A DNA stretch of 40,296 nt, from positions 1-40,296 of the forward strand of contig JACQVS010000092.1 of assembly GCA_016209605.1 (NCBI GenBank). Reading direction: 5' to 3'. Under the pieces are notes generated by a model. It did no database searches, had not been told where the DNA came from, and was given only the letters and a program-made list of their open reading frames with translations. The translations under genes were made by a program, and so were the position numbers. Numbering within the stretch: the stretch's first letter is position 1; the number at the start of each line of letters is the position of its first letter. Source of the stretch: Planctomycetota bacterium. GTDB lineage: Bacteria > Planctomycetota > UBA8108 > JACQVS01. Positions 16,493-24,969 of the stretch are shown piece after piece.

Positions 16493-18802
16493 TCACCGGG
16501 TGCCGCTCTCCTTGCGAATCTCCTCCCGCACCCGGTCGCGAATTTCGGTCTGGCGCTTGAGGATCGACCGCCACTGCTGGATGATGGCGTTCAGGTCGCC
16601 GAACTCGGTCAGCCGCAAGACCAGGGCGTCCAGCGCGCGCTCGACCTGTCGCTGGCTGTCCAGGAGGGGGGGGATCCGGGCCGGCTCCTGCGGCGCGGCC
16701 ATGGCCTGGTCCCGCAGCTCCTGGAGCTGACGTTCGATTTCGCCCGAGCGCTTCTGGGCGATCTCCTCCAGCTCGTTTTGAATCCCCCGCAGCCAGTCCT
16801 TTTCCTTTTGATCCCCGACCCGATTGGCCTCCATCTTCTCCAAGATCCGCCCCACCTCCTGAGCCGCGCTGTCGATGTCTCGAGTGACCCGCTGCTGGTC
16901 CTGGCGGTGGCGCGACAGCTTGGCGGCCTCCGCCCCCCCCAGCTTCTCCTTTAGGGCGGCTTGCTGGTAAAAAGAATCCAGATCCTGGCGCGCCGACTCC
17001 TGGTGCAGGCTAGCCGTTTGAATGAGGTCCTTCACGCCCATCATCGACGCCCGCAGAAGGTTGAGGATCCCCTCCTTGCCGACCACCGTCAGGACGTAGG
17101 GCTCCGACTCGCCGGTGTTCCCCGCGAAGTCGGTAGCCGCCGCGTAAAACTGCAGGCGCGATCCTTCGGCCGCCTTCAATCCTCCCAGGTCGAAGACCAG
17201 CTCGGTGGTCCTGTCCTTGGTTCCCTCCAGCGGATCGGCGGCTTCGAGCTCGGGGAGCGGCAGATGGACCGGCTTGCCACCCTCCCCGGCTTTCTGATCG
17301 GAGCCCAGGAGCACTCCTTCGATGGCGCCGCTCTTGACGCCGTAGTCGTCGCGCGCTTGCACCTTGAATCGCACCGTGGCCTCGGGCGAAACCTCCTCAT
17401 GGAGCTTGACCGGCACCAGGACCCGCACGAGCGGCTTCCGGTCGCCGATGGCCTGGACCTTGTAGCGGACCGGCGCATCGTTCACAAAATCGTTTTTCCC
17501 CTTGAGGTGGAAGAGATAGTAGCCGGAGACGGAAACCGTGAAGCGGCCCGAAAAGACGCTCTTGGGGAGCGCTTCATGCCCCTGCCAGGTCTCCGGTTTT
17601 TTCGCCAGGGACCTGATCTCGCGGAGGTCTCTCACCGCGCCCACTTCCAGCTCCTGGGCGCCGGGAGGCGGCCATGCCTCGGCCGCTCCGCCCACCCCGG
17701 GAAGACGGTCCGGAAGACGGTCCTTTCCGATCCCCTTCCTGGCGGCTTCCTGGGAGAGGAACTGGAACCAGGCTTCCTTGACCGGAACATCGGTGTAAGC
17801 GCGGTAGCGCACCACCGTCCCTTCGGGAACTTTCAAGTGGCCGTTGAGGATGGGCTCGTCTTCGGGGGTGGAGGCCTTGCCGGTGTAAGCGGGGTACTGG
17901 CACCAGACCTCCAGGTGCGAGACCTTGGGGCGGATCTGCACCAGCACCTCCACCGGCTCGAGCTCGTCATCCCCTCCCCGGACCTGGAACTTGAACGGCT
18001 GGCTGACGCTTTCGAACACCCGGCGGAAGGTGTGCGACGGGGTTTCCCGCAACAGCTCCGTGCGGGAGCTGCCCTCGGGGCTGGAGGCGCGGACCTCAAC
18101 CTGCGACACCTGGCCGCGCACCGCGCGGACTTCCACCGGCAGGTCCTCTCCCAAGGCGATGGTCACCGGATTGGTGGCCGGAGAAACCAGCTCGAGCTGA
18201 ACGTTCTTGGGCCAGCGCTCGGCGCTGAGCAGGAAAAGGCGGCGAAGCCAGATTCCGGTCAGCTCATGGTGGTTCACCGCCCCGCCCAGGAGGGCCACGC
18301 TCACGGCAAAAAGAAGCAACGCCGAGCGGTAAAGCGGCTTCAAGTTCACCACCTGGTCGAGCGGTATTCCAGGCAGCTTGCTTTCCACCTCGCTCACCAC
18401 CGTGGCGATCAAGGGGCTGGAGAGGTACCGGACAGATCCTTTCTCCGGGCGGGTGAGCTGCACAGCGGTGATCAGCGACTGCTTCAGCTCCGGGTGGGCC
18501 CGCTCCACCAGCACCGCCAGCTCTTCCAGGGATATGGGCCGGCGTGCCGGCTGGAAAATCCGCCGCAGCGCCAGCGTGCCAAGGTAAGCCGCCGATCCCA
18601 GGAGCATCACGAAGCGCACGCCGCGCGGCAGCGAGAGGAAGTAGTCGAGCACGAAGACGCCGGCGCCGGCCATGCACACGGCCAGGCCCAGGGCCAGCAG
18701 GCCATCGGCCAGGAAGACCTTGCGGAAGCGCTGGCGCAGGCCGCTCAGCGCCCGCAAGCTGCGGTCCGGCTGTGGACAATGGATATCGGACACTTCAATC
18801 AC
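16493..18802 (-). CDS. DUF4175-like membrane protein with coiled-coil C-terminus
   Basis: The 769-residue product has two membrane helices near the N-terminus (about 33-55 and 64-80) and a third at about 163-182. A long extracytoplasmic beta-rich region follows (about 200-580), with Ig-like strands such as SHLEVWCQYPAYTG and repeated E/V/R-rich beta segments. The end is a charged coiled coil (about 600-769). This plan fits the uncharacterised DUF4175 family, which is often found beside MoxR/VWA clusters. No enzyme motif is visible. The GTG start at 18802 has GGAG seven bases upstream and lies 14 bases after the preceding stop. The coiled coil might pair with that of the next gene; this is inference from context only. 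Confidence 0.75.
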   Translation of the reverse strand: MIEVSDIHCPQPDRSLRALSGLRQRFRKVFLADGLLALGLAVCMAGAGVFVLDYFLSLPRGVRFVMLLGSAAYLGTLALRRIFQPARRPISLEELAVLVERAHPELKQSLITAVQLTRPEKGSVRYLSSPLIATVVSEVESKLPGIPLDQVVNLKPLYRSALLLFAVSVALLGGAVNHHELTGIWLRRLFLLSAERWPKNVQLELVSPATNPVTIALGEDLPVEVRAVRGQVSQVEVRASSPEGSSRTELLRETPSHTFRRVFESVSQPFKFQVRGGDDELEPVEVLVQIRPKVSHLEVWCQYPAYTGKASTPEDEPILNGHLKVPEGTVVRYRAYTDVPVKEAWFQFLSQEAARKGIGKDRLPDRLPGVGGAAEAWPPPGAQELEVGAVRDLREIRSLAKKPETWQGHEALPKSVFSGRFTVSVSGYYLFHLKGKNDFVNDAPVRYKVQAIGDRKPLVRVLVPVKLHEEVSPEATVRFKVQARDDYGVKSGAIEGVLLGSDQKAGEGGKPVHLPLPELEAADPLEGTKDRTTELVFDLGGLKAAEGSRLQFYAAATDFAGNTGESEPYVLTVVGKEGILNLLRASMMGVKDLIQTASLHQESARQDLDSFYQQAALKEKLGGAEAAKLSRHRQDQQRVTRDIDSAAQEVGRILEKMEANRVGDQKEKDWLRGIQNELEEIAQKRSGEIERQLQELRDQAMAAPQEPARIPPLLDSQRQVERALDALVLRLTEFGDLNAIIQQWRSILKRQTEIRDRVREEIRKESGTR

Positions 18803-18816
18803 CAGAACTCTCCACC

Positions 18817-19929
18817 TCAGCGCTCGGTAATCGGCAGGTACTGATAAGGTATTTGCAGAATGATGGCCGCCATGGCCGTGGCGTAATTCTTCCCGACCTG
18901 ATCCCTCCAGTTGCCGGCGGCCTCCTGGAGGCTCAAGAGTTCGGTCTGCATGCGGTCATACCAGCTCGACCACCGGCTGCCGCCCGCCTGAAAGAAGGCC
19001 TGCACCGCGTAGTAATGGCCGTAGAAGTAGTCGAAGTGGTCGGCGGCGCTCGAGGCCGGCGGCGGGTTCAGTTCCAGGTAATCCAGGCCCGCCCGGCTCT
19101 CCTCGGCATCGTACTCCCCGGCGCCGTACAGCGCCGCCACGCCGCAGGCGGTGAGCGCGAATGAGACCCGGCTCTGGTAACGGGTGTAACCATCCTCGAT
19201 CTGGTAGGTGAAGGCCCCTTCGCCCGCCGGGCCCGGGCGGAAGCTCTTCTTGACGTAATCGATGGCCCGGTCGATGGTCTCCTTGGGGACCTGGATGCCG
19301 TGATTGCGCGCCGCGCGCAGCGCCATCACCTGGCAGACGGTGATCGACATGTCGGAGTCGTGGGCCCCCGGCAGGTAGCGCCAGCCCCCCTCCTTGTTTT
19401 GCGACTGGATGATCAGCCGCACCGCCTTCTTGAGCTTCTCCCGCACTTCCGGGTCGCGAGTCATGCCGTAGATCTCCGCCAGGAACAAGGTCGCGAAGGC
19501 GTGGCTGTACATGCGCGAGTCGTGCGCGGAGATGAAGCCGTTCTCCAGGGTGTTCTGGAGGATGAAATCTAGGGCCTTGCGGATGTTCTTGGCGTAAGGA
19601 CCGCTGTCCGGGAGGCTGCCGTTCGCCAGGAAGGCGATCCCCGCCAGAGCCGTCACCCCGATGTGCTCGTTTTCGGTGCCGATGTAGTAGTAGTGCACCT
19701 TGCGTCCGACCTTGTCGGTCCAGGAGCCGTTGGGATTCTGGGTGGAAGCGAGGTGCTTGAGGGCCCGGTCGATGGCCAGGCGGGTGCGCGGGGGAATGGG
19801 GATTCCGGGCTCGGGCTTACCCCGGCGCTGGGCCGGGAGAGGCGCCGCGGACGCCAGCAGTCCCAGCACCACGATGATTAACTTGACAATTCGTTTCAAC
19901 GCTGTATGGCCTTCTGAAATTCTCAACAT
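18817..19929 (-). CDS. secreted terpenoid-cyclase-fold (prenyltransferase/squalene-oxidase repeat) protein 1
   Basis: The 370-residue product opens with a signal peptide (basic KRIVK, then LIIVVLGLLASAAPLPAQ). It continues as alpha/alpha-barrel repeats: RALKHLASTQNPNGSW, GVTALAGIAFLANG, LDFILQNTLENGF, AVRLIIQSQNKEGGWRYLP, SFALTACGVAALYGAG, and a final AMAAIILQIPYQYLPITER. The DxDD proton donor of hopene synthase is not seen; DSDMSIT occupies the comparable place after GGWRYLP. With a signal peptide and no visible membrane-binding insert, a binding or scaffold role seems as likely as an enzyme. The ATG at 19929 is preferred because it lies just before the signal peptide and 10 bases after the upstream stop; the frame itself runs further back into the preceding gene. 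Confidence 0.82.
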   Translation of the reverse strand: MLRISEGHTALKRIVKLIIVVLGLLASAAPLPAQRRGKPEPGIPIPPRTRLAIDRALKHLASTQNPNGSWTDKVGRKVHYYYIGTENEHIGVTALAGIAFLANGSLPDSGPYAKNIRKALDFILQNTLENGFISAHDSRMYSHAFATLFLAEIYGMTRDPEVREKLKKAVRLIIQSQNKEGGWRYLPGAHDSDMSITVCQVMALRAARNHGIQVPKETIDRAIDYVKKSFRPGPAGEGAFTYQIEDGYTRYQSRVSFALTACGVAALYGAGEYDAEESRAGLDYLELNPPPASSAADHFDYFYGHYYAVQAFFQAGGSRWSSWYDRMQTELLSLQEAAGNWRDQVGKNYATAMAAIILQIPYQYLPITER

Positions 19930-19939
19930 GAAGTCGCTG

Positions 19940-22462
19940 TTACTTGAACCGCTTCTGGCCCCGCTGATTTTCCCCCGAGCCGCCGGCTTTTTCAACCTTT
20001 CCGGCCCCCTCGCGGTCTCCAGCGCCCCCCGGCTCATTGCCGGGCTCGTTTCCGGGCTCATTTCCGGGAGGCGGTTTCCTGGGGACGAAGCACGAGAGCA
20101 GGTCCATGGAGGTGAGCAAGATTTTCCCCTCGGCCAGGACGACATTGCCCGCGTACTTGCCGTGGTCGCTGGGAGGGAAAGGCTCGGCGGTGAGATCGAC
20201 CACCTGGTCGAGGTCGTAATTGACCAGGCGCAGGCCCAGCTGGCTGGAAAAGACGATCCCCCGGTCCGCCATGGCCGGCAAGCCGACCACCTCGTTTTCC
20301 CCCGCCGGCCGCAGCGGCGAATGCACTTCCTGCGGCCGGCCTTCCGCCAGGGCCTGGGAGATATCCAGGGCGTAGATCCCCCACTGGCCGTTCAGGTAAA
20401 GCCGGTCGCCGCGGCACCCCAGCAGGCGGCCCCAATCGCTCCTGCCGGTGGAATACTTCCAGAGAATTTTCCCGCCGCTCGGCAGCCCTTTTGCCGGTTT
20501 TTTTTCTGGCCGGACCTCCGGCGCGCCGGGCAGGCTCTCCCAGCGCAGGCCGGTGTCGAAGGCGAAAAGGTGCGAAGAGTCGCGCGGCGCGGCATAGAGG
20601 ACCCCGTCCACGAAGAGCGGCGGGCTGGCGCCCCAGATCAGGTCGCGGAGCCGCGGGGTGGGGCCCATGCTCGGGTAAACGGGGATGGTTTCGTAGGTGC
20701 TCAACCAGAGAATTTCTCCGGTGTCTGCCTCGACGGCGCTGGCCGAGCCGAGGCCGTTCACGCAGAAAAGGATCCCCTCCTCCTCGGCCAGGATCCACGC
20801 CATCGGCTCGCGGGCCCACTCGCCGAACATGGTGAGCTCGAGCTGGTCGCTGCTCAGCAAGGTGTGCCACAGCGGATGCCCGGTCCAGCGGTCAAAGGCC
20901 ACGAGGACGCTGTTTGGATATCCGGCCTGGAACCAGCCTCCGGCGAAGACCCGCCCGCCTTTTACCAGCGGCGGGGTGACGAAACTCACCGGCTTCGGAT
21001 CGCTCGCCGATCCCAGCTTGAACGGGCGGGAGTCCCAGAGCACCCGGCCGGTTTGCGACTCGATCGCGATCAGGCTGCGCGCCGGCAGCTCCATGGTGAT
21101 GGTGTAGAACTGGTAGTGGGTGTACGGTGTCACCGAGGTGATGGCGGTAGTGTAAACCACGCTCCCGCTCGCGGGGGAGAGCGCCCAGGATCCGGCCGCC
21201 GGACCGGGCCGCGGCAAGTTAGCCGCCACCGGATAATACAGCGGCGACTCGCTGACCTCGCCGAACTTCCTCGCCTCCACCGGCAGGAAGGGCTTGCGGA
21301 TGTTGGCGAGCGTCTTGCCGTTTTCCAGGTCGATCCTCCAGAGGTTGAAAACCCCGGTGAGATAGACCTCGTTCTGGAAGACCTCCGGCACGAGGGAATA
21401 GAGCTTCTGCGGCTTGAAGTGCGGGGAATAAGGGACCATCATCTGGCGTCCGGGCAGCTTGAAGCCATCGCCGGCCACCGACCACCAGTAGTTGTTCCAA
21501 TCCAGGGCGTACTCCTTCTCGCCGCCGGCGAGCCGGGGGAGGTCGGGGCTCACCAGGTTCCCCTGCCGCCCCTTTCCAAAAGTAAAGCAAGCGACCCGTT
21601 TCCGGGGGCTCAGGGGGAGGAGAGCCTCCAGGTCTTCCACCTCCTTGAACGCCTGGGCCATTTGCTCGGGGGGCATGCCATCGGCTCCGCCCTGGTTCTT
21701 GAGGTCCTCGAGCCAGCGGTCCTTTTGATCGCGATAAAGGTTCTCATCCCCCAAGGCGCGCAGCCCCAGGAGCAGGCGCCGGCGGATGCTCTGCTTTATC
21801 GGCGGGTCCAGCCCGGGGGCGGAGAGCAGGCTGGTCCATTGCTCGAGGGCGCGGCGCGGCCAGCCGATTTCGAAGTACCGGTCGCCGAGCTCGAGGCGGG
21901 CCTCGAGGCTCGCCGGCGCGGGGAAATAATCGCCGGAAGCCTTCTTGAGCAGGCCATCGTCGTTCTCCGATAAGGCTTTTTCGAGAAGCGGCCGCGCGAT
22001 CGGCTCGTAGGCTTGACGGTAGAGCTTGAGGCCGTCCGGCGGCAGGCCCAGGATCAGGCGGCGCGCCTTCTCCGCGGCCGGCAGGTATCGCCGCGGCACG
22101 AACTCCTCCTCCGGCTCCTCCGGCCGGTCGAATGGAGGCTGGAAGCCGGGCTGGCGGACGGGAGCCGGCCGCCGGAGCGCCCGCTTCGAGGCCGGCGGGG
22201 AGGAAGGCGAGGGGGCCTCCACCTGGACGAGCTGGGCCTTGCCGTACTCGACGGCTTTTTGCAGGATTTGAATGGCCTCGTTGTAGCTGCCGCCCTGGAT
22301 CAAGGACTCCGCACGCCGGAGCTGCGCATCCCACCCGCCGTCGGCGGCCGGGATGTGGATCTGATCCCGGGCGGAGGCGGCTCCAGCGGTTTCCAGGAGG
22401 GCGATAACACCCAGAGCAATGATCCGAATCGCGAGCTTGTCCATGCTGACCATGATTTTCAT
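19940..22462 (-). CDS. secreted PQQ-like beta-propeller protein with helical N-terminal region
   Basis: The 840-residue product has a signal peptide (LAIRIIALGVIALLETAGAASA) and a TPR-like helical part (about 45-75 and 130-280) with Pro-rich linkers. A C-terminal beta-propeller follows, in which PQQ-type blades are recognisable: AIESQTGRVLWD, AFDRWTGHPLWH, AVEADTGEILWL and AFDTGLRW. Such propellers serve as scaffolds (BamB) or dehydrogenases; no quinone-site residues can be assigned here. The C-terminus holds three GNEP repeats and a Lys/Gly-rich tail. The ATG at 22462 is chosen because it forms a TGATG overlap with the upstream stop. A second Met six codons later is also possible. Confidence 0.8.
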   Translation of the reverse strand: MKIMVSMDKLAIRIIALGVIALLETAGAASARDQIHIPAADGGWDAQLRRAESLIQGGSYNEAIQILQKAVEYGKAQLVQVEAPSPSSPPASKRALRRPAPVRQPGFQPPFDRPEEPEEEFVPRRYLPAAEKARRLILGLPPDGLKLYRQAYEPIARPLLEKALSENDDGLLKKASGDYFPAPASLEARLELGDRYFEIGWPRRALEQWTSLLSAPGLDPPIKQSIRRRLLLGLRALGDENLYRDQKDRWLEDLKNQGGADGMPPEQMAQAFKEVEDLEALLPLSPRKRVACFTFGKGRQGNLVSPDLPRLAGGEKEYALDWNNYWWSVAGDGFKLPGRQMMVPYSPHFKPQKLYSLVPEVFQNEVYLTGVFNLWRIDLENGKTLANIRKPFLPVEARKFGEVSESPLYYPVAANLPRPGPAAGSWALSPASGSVVYTTAITSVTPYTHYQFYTITMELPARSLIAIESQTGRVLWDSRPFKLGSASDPKPVSFVTPPLVKGGRVFAGGWFQAGYPNSVLVAFDRWTGHPLWHTLLSSDQLELTMFGEWAREPMAWILAEEEGILFCVNGLGSASAVEADTGEILWLSTYETIPVYPSMGPTPRLRDLIWGASPPLFVDGVLYAAPRDSSHLFAFDTGLRWESLPGAPEVRPEKKPAKGLPSGGKILWKYSTGRSDWGRLLGCRGDRLYLNGQWGIYALDISQALAEGRPQEVHSPLRPAGENEVVGLPAMADRGIVFSSQLGLRLVNYDLDQVVDLTAEPFPPSDHGKYAGNVVLAEGKILLTSMDLLSCFVPRKPPPGNEPGNEPGNEPGGAGDREGAGKVEKAGGSGENQRGQKRFK
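20029..20064 (-). repeat. three tandem 12-nt units in the propeller gene
   Basis: Three near-identical 12-base units (unit CGGGCTCATTTC on the + strand) encode GNEP three times at the C-terminus of the PQQ-like protein. The length is a multiple of three, so changes in copy number would keep the frame. Confidence 0.8.
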
Positions 22463-24969
22463 CAAACCAATTTTACCACCTTCCGGAGGATCCATTCGGC
22501 CGCGATCACCGCCGTGAAGAGGAGCAGCACCCAGGGCTCGTCCCAGAGGTCATCGAGCCTTTCATCGACGGGGATCTGCACCGACCGGCTGCCGGCGGCC
22601 ATGGATTCGAACGCCGTCCCGAAGTCCTTGAACTCATAATATTTACCCTCGGCCAGCTGGGCGATTTTTTTGAGCCGCTCCCGGTCCATCTGCGGATTGC
22701 GGAACTCGAGGGGCGGCACTTCCACGGTGAAGGTCCGCGACGCCAGCCGCTCCGCTTCGGTCCCCAGCCACAAGTCGTGGCTGCCGAGCTGGATGGCGAC
22801 CAGCGTTCCCTCGTAGGAACCCGAACCTTTGATCGGATTTTGCTGGAGCTCGATCTTCTCCGCGGCTTCCTGCTCGCGGCCTTTGATGGCATGGTACACC
22901 AGAATTTTCGGCTCGCTCGAAGGCTTCATGTTGGCATCGTAGACCTTGGCATCGATGGTGACCCGTTCCCCGATGGTGTAGAAGGATTTATCGGTCGAGA
23001 GGCTGTAGCGGGGGGTCTTCCCCAGGAGGCGCCCGCCGGCGGCATAGCGGATCACCTGACCCCAGAAGCGGTAAAAGTAGAGATTGTCGACCCCGGCGCG
23101 CCACCGCCAGGTGTCATCGACGGCGCTGAAGAAGGTCCGGCCCTTGCCGTAGCTTTGCGTGGCGAAAATGAGGCGCGGGCCGTGAAGGGGATGGGAAAGC
23201 GACTCGTGAACCGCCAGGGGGACGGCCCCCAGCTTCTCCTTGCTCGCCTCGGCGAATCCCAGAAAGCCCGGCAGGTGGTTTTCCTCGATCCCATCGGTGT
23301 TTTCCCAGAGCTGCACGTTGCGCGCCGGATCGTTGTCCAGGCGCATCACCGGGTGCTCCTTGCCGGCGCCGGTGAGCTTGACGTTGAACGGCTTGTCGGT
23401 GTTCCAGGGCTGCGACAGGCCGCGCCCGAGTTCGGGGATTTCCACCGGCAAGAGCGGGTAAAGGGGGGTGTGGAGATACTTGTGGGGATTGGCATTGCGG
23501 CCGCCCAGGAAGATGACGCCGCCGCCGGCCTCCGCCACGAACTTCTGCACCAGCTCGAGCTGCGCCTTGTCGATCGGCTCGAGGTTGTCCTCCGACTGCG
23601 GATCGACATCGCCGATGATGACCACGTGGTAGGGGAAGAGTTCATCCTCCGAGCGCGGAAACCGGGCCAGCGCCGGCACCCCCGGGGAGCTTTCCTGGAT
23701 GAAATCGCGGTCGGCCGAGAGGAGCCGCATCTGCGCCTCCATGGTCGGATCGCGGATGAGGGCGTTCTTCAGGAAAATGTACTGCCAGCGCGGCAGGCCC
23801 TCCACGTAGAGCACCTTGATCTTCTGGTCCAGGACCTTGATCGGGCGGGCGGCGTAGTTGTCGGTGTCGAAAAGCTCGCCGCCCAGGACCTCGACGCTCG
23901 CGGAGGCGGTGTAATCGCCGGGCTGCCTGGGCTTGTGCTCGATCCGCACCACCTGCATCGCGCCGCTCTTCGCCAGGTTGATATACTCGGTCTCCACCAC
24001 TTCCTGGTCCAGCCGCAAGTCGACCTGGACTCTCTGCCCTTCGAAGCCATCGGAGATCAAGGTGAGGTCGAAGGGGACCCGGTCGCCTACCAGCACCACC
24101 TCGTTGGCCTCGAAGTTGGCAATGCGGATGTTTTTGGGCGGGTCGGGATTGCCGACCCCCACCACGACCAGGGGGATGTCCCGCTGCTTGAGCTTGGCCG
24201 CCATCTCCTCGGGCTGAATGGCGCCGGCGTTGCTCTGCCCATCGGTGAAGAGCAGCACCTCCGCGACGCCACGCTCCTGGGCGCCGAAGGCGATGTCCTT
24301 GAGGTCGGCGAGGGCCTCCAGCACCGCATCGCCGATGCGGGTCTGCTTCACCCGCTCCTCGCCCTGGGTCCTCGTGGCCTCGGGAAGCCTGGGCCCGGCG
24401 GCCTGGACGGCGCCGGGTTCCGACTCCGCCCCCTTCCACCGCGAGTATTCCGCCACCTTGCGGACCTGGCCGGCGAAGGTGTAGAGGGAAATTTGTTTCT
24501 TTTCGCGCAACCGGTCGAAAAAGCCGGCCTTGGGCTCCTTGAGCAGCCGGTCGACCAGCCCGTACCGGCTGGTGCGCTCCACCTGCTCCGGGCTGGTGTT
24601 CAAGAGACCGGCGATGCGGATCGGCGCGTCGCGGTCGGTGTACTTGTCCTCGATGCGCATGCTGAGGGAGTCATCGACCAGGACGACCAGATGGGGATCG
24701 CGCGTCTGGAAGGTGATGGTCCGCAGCACCGGCTGGGCCAGGAAGAGGAGGACCGCCAGGATCAGCAGGGCGCGCAGGCTTCCGAGGACCGCGCGCGCCC
24801 AGTTCCCCGCCGTCGCCTTCTCCCGCCGGTAAATCCACCAGACCAGCCCCGCCACCGCGGGAACGACCACGAGGATGACCACCCAGAGGGGAGGGAGATG
24901 CTCCCAGTCGAACGTTTCGCGGGTTTCGGTTTGCAAGGCTTGGAGTATTACCATTTCACTCAACCTCAC
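22462..24969 (-). CDS. membrane VWA-domain protein with glutamine-amidotransferase-like fold
   Basis: The 835-residue product has two N-terminal membrane helices (about 29-48 and 62-80). A von Willebrand A domain follows, whose metal site begins VLVDDSLSM (D99, S101, S103). A beta-rich CARDB-like stretch comes next (about 270-380). A class I amidotransferase-like alpha/beta segment follows, around HVVIIGDVDPQS and GGGVIFLGG. The last helix near the C-terminus is PWVLLLFTAVIAAEWIL. No catalytic Cys of an amidotransferase is seen, so that fold is probably structural. The frame starts with GTG at 24969, which overlaps the upstream stop as GTGA; an ATG at 24954 is the alternative. It is the partner of the BatA-like gene, and the two share the same domain plan. 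Confidence 0.82.
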   Translation of the reverse strand: MRLSEMVILQALQTETRETFDWEHLPPLWVVILVVVPAVAGLVWWIYRREKATAGNWARAVLGSLRALLILAVLLFLAQPVLRTITFQTRDPHLVVLVDDSLSMRIEDKYTDRDAPIRIAGLLNTSPEQVERTSRYGLVDRLLKEPKAGFFDRLREKKQISLYTFAGQVRKVAEYSRWKGAESEPGAVQAAGPRLPEATRTQGEERVKQTRIGDAVLEALADLKDIAFGAQERGVAEVLLFTDGQSNAGAIQPEEMAAKLKQRDIPLVVVGVGNPDPPKNIRIANFEANEVVLVGDRVPFDLTLISDGFEGQRVQVDLRLDQEVVETEYINLAKSGAMQVVRIEHKPRQPGDYTASASVEVLGGELFDTDNYAARPIKVLDQKIKVLYVEGLPRWQYIFLKNALIRDPTMEAQMRLLSADRDFIQESSPGVPALARFPRSEDELFPYHVVIIGDVDPQSEDNLEPIDKAQLELVQKFVAEAGGGVIFLGGRNANPHKYLHTPLYPLLPVEIPELGRGLSQPWNTDKPFNVKLTGAGKEHPVMRLDNDPARNVQLWENTDGIEENHLPGFLGFAEASKEKLGAVPLAVHESLSHPLHGPRLIFATQSYGKGRTFFSAVDDTWRWRAGVDNLYFYRFWGQVIRYAAGGRLLGKTPRYSLSTDKSFYTIGERVTIDAKVYDANMKPSSEPKILVYHAIKGREQEAAEKIELQQNPIKGSGSYEGTLVAIQLGSHDLWLGTEAERLASRTFTVEVPPLEFRNPQMDRERLKKIAQLAEGKYYEFKDFGTAFESMAAGSRSVQIPVDERLDDLWDEPWVLLLFTAVIAAEWILRKVVKLV

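Noticed and set aside
11851..19929. Hopanoid biosynthesis locus
   Set aside because: The cyclase-fold proteins have secretion signals and no DxDD motif, and no squalene synthase genes (hpnC, hpnD, hpnE) are nearby.
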